NCBI GenBank assembly: GCA_016792585.1
Contig: JAEULB010000030.1
Location: forward strand, 1-64,000
From: Rhodospirillaceae bacterium
Lineage (GTDB): Bacteria > Pseudomonadota > Alphaproteobacteria > SHVZ01
Length of the DNA stretch: 64,000 bases
Reading direction: 5' to 3'
Shown here: positions 54,723 to 64,000 of the stretch, piece by piece
Numbering within the stretch: position 1 is the first letter of the stretch
Layout of the letters: each line of letters starts with the position of its first letter
Position numbers and translations under genes: made by a program
Notes under the pieces: generated by a model
Databases searched by the model: none
What the model was told of the DNA's origin: nothing
What the model saw: the letters and a program-made list of their open reading frames with translations, nothing else

Positions 54723-56042
54723 ATGTCTATCAACGCCTTCATCGCTGCATCGCGCTTCGGGCTCGGCGCCCGGCCGGGCGAGCTTGCCGAGATCAAGGAC
54801 GACCCGCGCGGCTGGCTCCTCTCCCAGCTCGGGAACGGATCGGAGCCCACCGCCGGCGTCGGCCGGACCGGCGATCGCCTGAAGCTGTTCTTCGATGCCC
54901 GCAACGCCCGCGGCGACGAAGGCATCATCCAGCTCTATCGCAAGGAATACCGCGAGGGCTTCGTCGCCGATGTCGGCGCCCGCACGCGGCGGGCGGCATC
55001 GACCGACCAGCCTTTCCGCGAGCGCCTGGTCCATTTCTGGAGCAATCACTTCACCGTTTCCGCCGTACGCCCGGTCGTCGCCGGCATCGCCGTCGCCTTC
55101 GAGGACGAGGCGATCCGTCCCAACGTCACGGGACGCTTCGCCGACCTGCTGCTCGCCGTCGCCCGCCATCCGGCGATGATCCTCTATCTCGATCAGGCCG
55201 AGTCGATCGGACCGAGGAGCCGCGCCGGCCAGCGCCGCCAACGCGGCCTCAACGAGAACCTCTCGCGCGAGATCCTGGAGCTGCACACGCTCGGCGTCGC
55301 CGGCGGCTACGGCCAGGCGGACGTACGCAGCCTCGCCGAGATGCTGACCGGCTGGACCATCGGCAATCCGCGCCGCGGCGTGATCGGCGAGTTTCTCTAT
55401 GTCGGCGTGATCCACGAACCCGGGTCGAAGGCCTTCCTCGGCCGGACGATCGCCGAGGGCGGCGAGCGCGAGGCGCGCGAGGCGCTCGAGCTTCTCGCCC
55501 GCCATCCTTCGACCGCGCGCCATGTCGCGACCCGGCTCGCGCGCCACTTCATCGCCGACCAGCCGCCCGCCGACGCGGTCGATCGGATCGCCCGCGTCTT
55601 CCTCGACACCGACGGAGATCTCAAGCAGGTCACACAGGCGGTGATCGCCGAGGACCGCGCTTGGCGCGATCCGTTGACCAAGGTCCGAAGCCCGGCCGAA
55701 TTCATCGTCGCAGCGCTGCGCGCGACCGATGTCACGCCCCAGGACCGCGCCCTGATACGAAGCCAGACGGTGCTGGGGCAGACACCGCTGACCGCGCCGT
55801 CCCCGGCCGGCTGGCCCGACGATGCGGCGGCCTGGGCGACGCCCGAGTCGATGATGCGCCGGGTCGAGTTCGCGCTCGCCTTCGCCGGGCGCGTGCGCAC
55901 GCGGCGCGAGCCCGGCGACCTTGCCGAGGCCGTGCTCGGCGACGCGCTCTCCGACGAAACCGGCACCGCGATCCGCCGTGCCGGCAGCCGCACCGAGGCG
56001 CTGGCGCTGATGCTGTCCTCGCCCGAGTTCCAGCGGAGGTGA
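54723..56042 (+). CDS. DUF1800 domain protein
   Basis: A 439-residue DUF1800 protein: FIAASRFGLGARPGELAEIK at the start, RLVHFWSNHFTVSA, NENLSREILELHTLGVAGGY and RSLAEMLTGWTIG, which are the family's signature stretches. No clear signal peptide is seen. The function is unknown, but DUF1800 genes almost always precede a DUF1501 gene, as here with stop/start overlap, and the pair is thought to act in or near the envelope. Confidence 0.9.
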   Translation: MSINAFIAASRFGLGARPGELAEIKDDPRGWLLSQLGNGSEPTAGVGRTGDRLKLFFDARNARGDEGIIQLYRKEYREGFVADVGARTRRAASTDQPFRERLVHFWSNHFTVSAVRPVVAGIAVAFEDEAIRPNVTGRFADLLLAVARHPAMILYLDQAESIGPRSRAGQRRQRGLNENLSREILELHTLGVAGGYGQADVRSLAEMLTGWTIGNPRRGVIGEFLYVGVIHEPGSKAFLGRTIAEGGEREAREALELLARHPSTARHVATRLARHFIADQPPADAVDRIARVFLDTDGDLKQVTQAVIAEDRAWRDPLTKVRSPAEFIVAALRATDVTPQDRALIRSQTVLGQTPLTAPSPAGWPDDAAAWATPESMMRRVEFALAFAGRVRTRREPGDLAEAVLGDALSDETGTAIRRAGSRTEALALMLSSPEFQRR

Positions 56043-56047
56043 TGCCA

Positions 56048-57247
56048 ATGCTCGCTACCCGCCGCCGCCTGCTGATGGGCCTGTCCGCGCTGGCGCTGCC
56101 GTTCCCGAACCTGGCGCTCGCAGCGGCGCCGACCGACCGGCGCTTCGTCTTCGTCATCCTGCGCGGCGGCCTCGACGGCATCGGCGCGGTGGCGCCCTTC
56201 ACCGATCCCGACTATCGCACGCTCCGCGGCGAGATCGCGCTTGCCGAACCGGGCAAGGACGGCGGCGCGATCGATCTCGACGGCCGCTTCGGCCTGCATC
56301 CGGCGCTGGCGCCGCTCGAGCGCCTTTGGCGCGAGAAGCAGCTCACGATCGTCCATGCGGTCGCCACCCCCTATCGCCAGCGATCCCACTTCGACGGCCA
56401 GGACCTGCTCGAGAACGGCACCGACGATCCGCGCGCCAAGACCGGCGGCTGGCTCAACCGGTCGATCGCGCTGCTCGGCAAACCCAAGGAACGCGACCGC
56501 CGTCTCGGCCTCGCGGTCGGCCAGACCGTGCCGCTGACGCTGCGAGGCGAGATCCCCGTCGCGACATGGGCGCCGCCGACCTTGCCCGACGCTTCGTCAG
56601 ACTTCCTCGCCAAGGTCGCCGCGCTCTATCGCGAAGACCGGACGCTGGGGCCGGCCTTCGCCCAAGGCATCGGTGCGCATGCGATGTCGGCGAAGGCGAT
56701 GGACAGCCGAGCGGTGGGCGACGTGCCGGCGCGCGGACCCGGCGCCTTCAAGGCCGCGGCCGATGCTGCCGGGAAGCTGCTCGCGTCCGTCGAAGGCCCG
56801 CGGGTGGCCGTGCTCGAGCTCAACGGCTTCGACACCCACGCCCAGCAGCGCGGTCGCATCGCCGGCCCGCTCGCCGCCTTCGCCGACGGCATGATCGCGC
56901 TCAAGGACGCGCTTGGATCTGCCTGGAGCGAGACCGTCGTGATGGCCGCGAGCGAGTTCGGCCGCACCGCAGCGGTCAACGGTACCCTCGGCACCGACCA
57001 TGGCACTGCCGGCGCCGCTTTCGTCCTCGGCGGCCGCATCGGTGGCGGGCGCGTGCTCGGCACTTGGCCGGGGCTCGCGGCAGCCAAGCTCTACGAGAGC
57101 CGCGATCTCGCGCCGACCACCGACCTCCGCGCGGTCGCCAAGGCGCTGCTCAAAAGCCATCTCGGATTGCCCGACGACGCGCTGGCGAAGGTCGTCTTCC
57201 CCGAGAGCCGCACGGTGAAGCCACTTGACGGGCTGATCTCCGCCTAG
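56048..57247 (+). CDS. DUF1501 domain exported protein
   Basis: A 399-residue sulfatase-fold-like DUF1501 protein. A Tat-like start (RRRLLMGLSALALPFPNLAL, cleavage near AAA) precedes FVFVILRGGLDGIGAVAP, RSHFDGQDLLENGT, LNGFDTHAQQRGRIAGPLAA, VVMAASEFGRTAAVNG and DHGTAGAAFVLGG, the conserved DUF1501 motifs. I choose the ATG at 56048 (GGAGG 8 nt upstream); the ATG at 56042 is in frame. The stop shares a CTAG palindrome with the convergent methyltransferase stop. Confidence 0.88.
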   Translation: MLATRRRLLMGLSALALPFPNLALAAAPTDRRFVFVILRGGLDGIGAVAPFTDPDYRTLRGEIALAEPGKDGGAIDLDGRFGLHPALAPLERLWREKQLTIVHAVATPYRQRSHFDGQDLLENGTDDPRAKTGGWLNRSIALLGKPKERDRRLGLAVGQTVPLTLRGEIPVATWAPPTLPDASSDFLAKVAALYREDRTLGPAFAQGIGAHAMSAKAMDSRAVGDVPARGPGAFKAAADAAGKLLASVEGPRVAVLELNGFDTHAQQRGRIAGPLAAFADGMIALKDALGSAWSETVVMAASEFGRTAAVNGTLGTDHGTAGAAFVLGGRIGGGRVLGTWPGLAAAKLYESRDLAPTTDLRAVAKALLKSHLGLPDDALAKVVFPESRTVKPLDGLISA

Positions 57248-58161
57248 CGCCCCGCCTTCTCGCCCGCCTTTCGCTCCGTCGTTCCCAGCGCATCGGCCAA
57301 TCGCTGCGCGGCGCTGCCGGGCTTGAGCGCCTTCGGCTGGTCGGCCGACGGCGCCCAGCCGATCAGGTAGATCACCTGGAAGGTGGCGCGGATGCGATCG
57401 CCGGCCTCGGCGAAGCGACGGTGATAGATCGCGGCGGCGGCCGCGAGCGTGTCGCGCCGCGTCGGCGAGCGCCGGCGCACGATCAAGGCGTTGCCCTCGC
57501 CCATCGCCTTCAGCTCGCGCATCAGGGTCAGCGCATCGGGGTAGGTCACCGTCAGGCGATCGGCGTCCGCGACCGGCAACGCGAAGCCGGCGCGCTGCAA
57601 CAGGCCCGCCGCGTCGCGAAGGTCGGCGAAGGGCGAGACGCGCGGGCCGGCGCCGCCCTCGATCTCGCTCTCGGCTTCCAGCCAAGCCTGCCTGAGTTCC
57701 GACAGCGTCTCGCCGCCGAACAGGGCGGCCAGGAACAAGCCATCGGGTTTCAAGGCGCGGCGGATTTGGACCAGCGCGCCGGGCAGGTCGTTCACCCAGT
57801 GGAGGCTGAGGCAGGAGAGAACGGCATCGAGGCTTCCCTCGGCGAAGGGCAGCAGCTCCTCGTCGCAAGCGACCGCGAGGCCGCCGGCGCTCGCCGCCAT
57901 TTCCGGTGCGAGGTCCGCCTGGATCAGATGCTCGATACCGCCGCGACCCTTCAGCACGCGGCCAAGCTCGCCGCGATGGCAGCCGAGATCGAGCGCCAAC
58001 GGAAAGCGGTTGCGGATGTCGTCGAGACGGTCGGCAAGACGATCGGCGATCTCGCGCAGCAGGAAGTCCGCGCCGTCGAGACCGCTCGCGGCCTGCGCGC
58101 GATGCAGGCGCACGCGCCGGCGATCGAAGACCCGCGCGCCTTCCGGGACGGTTCCGCTCAT
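57244..58161 (-). CDS. BioC/NDUFAF5-like SAM methyltransferase-fold protein
   Basis: A 305-residue class I methyltransferase-fold protein. The start VFDRRRVRLHRAQAASGL and motif I LALDLGCHRGELGRVL match the NDUFAF5 (C20orf7)/BioC group; in mitochondria NDUFAF5 hydroxylates an Arg of complex I. FAEGSLDAVLSCLSLHWVND is motif II-III. The alphaproteobacterial members often lie next to comF, as here (divergent). Hydroxylase or methyltransferase activity cannot be told apart by sequence. Confidence 0.85.
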   Translation of the reverse strand: MSGTVPEGARVFDRRRVRLHRAQAASGLDGADFLLREIADRLADRLDDIRNRFPLALDLGCHRGELGRVLKGRGGIEHLIQADLAPEMAASAGGLAVACDEELLPFAEGSLDAVLSCLSLHWVNDLPGALVQIRRALKPDGLFLAALFGGETLSELRQAWLEAESEIEGGAGPRVSPFADLRDAAGLLQRAGFALPVADADRLTVTYPDALTLMRELKAMGEGNALIVRRRSPTRRDTLAAAAAIYHRRFAEAGDRIRATFQVIYLIGWAPSADQPKALKPGSAAQRLADALGTTERKAGEKAGR

Positions 58162-58218
58162 GCGCCCTTATGGCACGGCGTTGACAGGCTTAGCGAGGCC
58201 TCGCCACCATCGGCCGGG

Positions 58219-58968
58219 ATGACCACGACGATCCTCGGATTCGGCAAGCGGCTGGGAAAGGCGGCGCTCGACGCGCTGCTGCCGCCGCTGTGCCTCTCAT
58301 GCCAGGCGGTCGTCGACCAGCCGGGCGCGGTCTGCCCTTCGTGCTGGGCCAGGCTTACGTTCCTGGGGTCGCCGATGTGCCGGCGCTGCGGACTTCCCTT
58401 CCCGCACGACGTCGGTCCTGCTGCCGAGTGTGCCGCCTGCGTCGCCGACCCGCCGCCCTGGGAACGGGCGCGCGCCGTCTTCGCCTATGACGAGGCCAGC
58501 CGCAGTCTGGTGCTGGGGTTCAAGCACTCCGACCGGCTGCATGCCGCTCCGGCCTTCGGGCGCTGGCTCGCACGCGCCGGCGCCGAGCTCGCGGGCGAGG
58601 CCGACATCGTGACGCCGGTACCGCTCCACTGGCTGAGGCTCGCACTCCGCCGATACAACCAGGCCGCCCTCCTGGCCCAGGCGCTGGCGGCGACGGCCGG
58701 CGTGACCTGCATTCCCGACCTCCTGAAGCGGACCCGCCGGACGCCGAGCCAGGGCAGGCTAGGCCGCGGCGAACGCCTGAAAAACGTCGCCGGCGCCTTC
58801 GACATCCGCCCGCGCCATCGCGGCCTAATCGAGGGCAAGCGCGTCCTGCTGGTCGACGACGTGCTGACCACGGGCGCCACGGCGCGTTCCTGCACCAAGG
58901 CGCTGCTGGCGGCCGGGGCGTCTGCGGTCGACATCGTCACCCTGGCCCGGGTGGTCCGCGCCGAGTGA
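58219..58968 (+). CDS. comF: ComF-family phosphoribosyltransferase-like protein
   Basis: A 249-residue ComF homologue. The N-terminal double zinc finger is PPLCLSCQAVVDQPGAVCPS with CRRCGLPF and CAAC. The C-terminal PRTase domain has the PRPP loop VLLVDDVLTTGATARSC and the conserved LKRTRRTPSQGRLGRGERL. ComF acts in DNA uptake in competent bacteria, but the role in alphaproteobacteria is unclear. I choose the ATG at 58219. Confidence 0.9.
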   Translation: MTTTILGFGKRLGKAALDALLPPLCLSCQAVVDQPGAVCPSCWARLTFLGSPMCRRCGLPFPHDVGPAAECAACVADPPPWERARAVFAYDEASRSLVLGFKHSDRLHAAPAFGRWLARAGAELAGEADIVTPVPLHWLRLALRRYNQAALLAQALAATAGVTCIPDLLKRTRRTPSQGRLGRGERLKNVAGAFDIRPRHRGLIEGKRVLLVDDVLTTGATARSCTKALLAAGASAVDIVTLARVVRAE

Positions 58969-59041
58969 GGGGACCTCTTGTGGCGAACGGCCGACGTCGT
59001 ACATAAGTTTAGGAACAAACTCCGACCCGGGCTCGAAGACT

Positions 59042-59299
59042 ATGGCCAATGTCGAAATCTATGTCAGCGCCTACTGCCCCTACTGCCACCGCGCCAAGGC
59101 GCTGCTGGACTCGAAGGGCATCAAGTACAGGGAATACGTGGTCGACGGCGACGACGACCTCCGCAACAAGATGGTCGAGCGCGCCGGCGGCCGCTACACG
59201 GTCCCGCAGGTGTTCATCGACAATGTCGGCGTCGGCGGCTCCGACGACATCCACGACCTCGACCGGCGCGGCAAGCTGAATCCCCTGCTCGGTATTTAG
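59042..59299 (+). CDS. grxC: Glutaredoxin 3
   Basis: An 85-residue dithiol glutaredoxin: active site CPYC (YCPYCHRAKALL), cis-Pro in TVPQVFIDN, and the GSH-binding GGSDDIHDL. It reduces protein disulfides and mixed disulfides with glutathione. It is encoded 73 nt after comF, a common alphaproteobacterial neighbour. Confidence 0.95.
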   Translation: MANVEIYVSAYCPYCHRAKALLDSKGIKYREYVVDGDDDLRNKMVERAGGRYTVPQVFIDNVGVGGSDDIHDLDRRGKLNPLLGI

Positions 59300-59400
59300 G
59301 CACGATTTTCCGCTTCGGCTTCCAAGGCCCTCCAAGCTAGGCTGGAACCTTCCAAAGAAGGCCGCACCAGACGGCCGACCAGGGAAGGACGGTCGAAAGG

Positions 59401-61434
<2,034 letters not shown>

Positions 61435-61445
61435 GGGAGGATGTG

Positions 61446-63020
61446 ATGAAAGCACTTGCCTACATCGGACTCGCGGCCCTGCTGGCATTGCCGGCGACCG
61501 CCTCCGCGCAAGCACCGAAGAGGGGCGGCACGCTGGTCTATGCGATCGGCGCCGAAACCCCGACGTACGACTGCTCGGCGACCGACACCTATGCGGGGCT
61601 CCACTTCCTCGCGCCATTCTACTCGACGCTGCTCAAGTTCGACCTCGCGGCCTACCCGAAGGTGATGGGCGATCTCGCCGAGAGCTGGACGATCTCGCCC
61701 GACAAGAAGACCTACACCTTCAAGCTCCGCAACAACGTCACCTGGCACGACGGCTCGCCGTTCAGCTCGGCCGACATCAAGGCCACCTACGATCGGCTGC
61801 GCAACCCTCCGACCGGCGTGGTCTCGACCCGCAAGGCGACCTTCGCCGACATCGAGACGATCGACACGCCGGATCCGACCACCGTGGTGTTCAAGCTGTC
61901 GGCGGTGAACCCGGCGATGCTCGAGCACTTCGCCAGCCCCTGGAACTGCGTCTACTCGGCGGCGAAGCTGAAGGACGATCCGGCCTTCCCGACCAAGCAG
62001 GTCATGGGAACCGGCGCCTTCAAGTTCACCGAGCACGTCAAGGGCAGCCACGTCGCCGGCGTCAAGAACGACAAGTACTTCCTCCCCGACCGCCCCTATC
62101 TCGACGGCTTCAAGGGCGTCTTCATCCTGCAGCCGGCGGCGATGCTGAACGCGCTGCAGGGCGGCCAGGTGATGGGCGAGTTCCGCTCGGTCTCGCCGGC
62201 CGAGCGCGACCGCCTCGTCCAGGGCATGGGCGACAAGGTCCGGATCGAGGAGTCGAGCTGGGTGCTCAACATCCTGATCGCCTTCAACACCGAGAAGAAG
62301 CCGTTCGACGACGTCCGCGTCCGGCGGGCGCTGTCGCTGGCGCTCGACCGCTGGGGCGGAAGCCAGGGCCTGTCGCGCACCTCGACGCTGCGCGCGGTCG
62401 GCGGTCTCCTGCGTCCGGGCTCGCCGATGGCGACGCCCGAGGCCGACCTGGTCAAGTTCCCGGGCTTCGGCAAGGACATCGCCGCCAACCGGGCGGAGGC
62501 CAGGAAGCTGCTGGCCGAAGCCGGTGTGCCGAACCTCAAGTTCGAGCTGATCAACCGCACGATCGCGCAGCCCTACACCCCTGCCGGCATCTACGTGGTC
62601 GACCAGTGGCGCCAGATCGGCGTCGAAGTCCAGCACAAGCAGATGGAGACCTCGCCCTATCTCGCCGCTCTGAACGCCGGCAACTACGAGGTGGCGATCG
62701 ACTTCTCCAACCTGTTCATGGACGAGCCGAGCCTGGCGCTGGCCAAGTACGTCTCGTTCGACAAGGCGCCGGAGAACCGCTCGCGGGCGATCGACCGCGA
62801 GCTCGACGGCCTCTACGAGAAGCAGAACCGCGCGGCGAGCGACGCCGAGCGGGTCGGCTTCATCCGCCAGTTCGAGGCGCGCATGCTGAATCAGGCCTAC
62901 CAGGTGCCGCTGCTCTGGTGGCACCGCATTGTGGCGACCAACAAGGCCGTCATGGGCTGGCAGATGTCGCCGAGCCACAATCTCGGCCAGGACCTGGTCA
63001 ACGTCTGGCTGAACCAATAG
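61446..63020 (+). CDS. Dipeptide/oligopeptide-type ABC transporter substrate-binding protein
   Basis: A 524-residue SBP_bac_5 protein. The signal peptide (YIGLAALLALPATASA-Q) is followed by KRGGTLVYAIGAETPTYDC, the family signature region AESWTISPDKKTYTFKLRNN with VTWHDGSPFSSADIKATYDR, and LARDRW-like LALDRWGGSQGL. The ligand (peptide, glutathione, opine or other) cannot be told. GGAGG is 5-6 nt before the ATG at 61446. It follows the ATPase gene by 11 nt. Confidence 0.92.
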   Translation: MKALAYIGLAALLALPATASAQAPKRGGTLVYAIGAETPTYDCSATDTYAGLHFLAPFYSTLLKFDLAAYPKVMGDLAESWTISPDKKTYTFKLRNNVTWHDGSPFSSADIKATYDRLRNPPTGVVSTRKATFADIETIDTPDPTTVVFKLSAVNPAMLEHFASPWNCVYSAAKLKDDPAFPTKQVMGTGAFKFTEHVKGSHVAGVKNDKYFLPDRPYLDGFKGVFILQPAAMLNALQGGQVMGEFRSVSPAERDRLVQGMGDKVRIEESSWVLNILIAFNTEKKPFDDVRVRRALSLALDRWGGSQGLSRTSTLRAVGGLLRPGSPMATPEADLVKFPGFGKDIAANRAEARKLLAEAGVPNLKFELINRTIAQPYTPAGIYVVDQWRQIGVEVQHKQMETSPYLAALNAGNYEVAIDFSNLFMDEPSLALAKYVSFDKAPENRSRAIDRELDGLYEKQNRAASDAERVGFIRQFEARMLNQAYQVPLLWWHRIVATNKAVMGWQMSPSHNLGQDLVNVWLNQ

Positions 63021-63032
63021 GCGGAACCGGAA

Positions 63033-63060
63033 CGCCCTCGCTCCACCCGGGGCGAGGGCG
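63033..63060 (+). other. Intercistronic hairpin between binding-protein and permease genes
   Basis: A 9-bp perfect stem, CGCCCTCGC (63033-63041) with GCGAGGGCG (63052-63060), and a 10-nt loop. No T-run follows, so it more likely stabilises the upstream mRNA or attenuates the permease than terminates. Confidence 0.55.
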
Positions 63061-63072
63061 CTTCACCCAAAG

Positions 63073-64000
<928 letters not shown>

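Noticed and set aside
57244-57247. CTAG palindrome forming the stop codons of two convergent genes
   Set aside because: Compact but of no functional weight; overlapping convergent stops are common here.

Overview
The window is a high-GC chromosomal segment of an alphaproteobacterium. The gene content and order (miaB-phoH-ybeY-corC-lnt-XRE-metK-trmB, an AapJQM amino-acid transporter, a short orphan flagellin, ccoNOQP-ccoGHIS) fit Rhodospirillales-like relatives; a genus cannot be named from the sequence. Almost all of it reads as ordinary chromosome, with one accessory stretch at about 31.9-37.1 kb.

Layout. 0-5 kb: the 3' end of clpA, an XRE regulator and an aapJQM operon with no ATPase gene. 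5-9.1 kb: flagellin, a PaaI thioesterase, prfB with its programmed +1 frameshift, a SRPBCC protein with a histone H1-like basic tail, and a GST. 9.2-17.4 kb: a tightly overlapping forward cluster (miaB, phoH, ybeY, corC, lnt), a second XRE regulator, metK with a possible RNA switch in its leader, trmB and a DUF1127 protein. 17.5-31.5 kb: a microaerobic respiration block holding the cbb3 oxidase (ccoNOQP) with its maturation genes (ccoG, ccoH, ccoI, ccoS), two extra small membrane proteins, a usp-hemN-safE operon and an FNR-type regulator. Four TTGAT-N4-ATCAA-like boxes in this block and its right flank suggest that the regulator controls these genes.

31.9-37.1 kb: an accessory segment flanked by a 15-bp direct repeat. 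The right copy is exactly the 3' end of tRNA-Leu(UAA), and the left copy abuts a decayed serine-recombinase tail. It carries secreted, probably metal-related proteins: a Cys-rich protein, a beta-propeller with a His-rich loop, a peptidoglycan-binding protein with a Met/His-rich tail, a truncated DUF2933-like ORF, a BNR propeller and an orphan PhnS-like binding protein. I read it as the remnant of a tRNA-integrated island.

37.2-64 kb: housekeeping and mixed genes. These are alkB, a ferritin-like lipoprotein, a CinA-like protein, sfsA (with an in-frame deletion that removes the conserved E-x-K motif), map, radC, an AraC remnant, membrane and hypothetical genes, two MFS transporters, secA, a parvulin, argJ, a GNAT-Nudix fusion, a DUF1800/DUF1501 pair, a BioC/NDUFAF5-like methyltransferase, comF, grxC, and the start of a peptide-type ABC operon that runs off the right edge.
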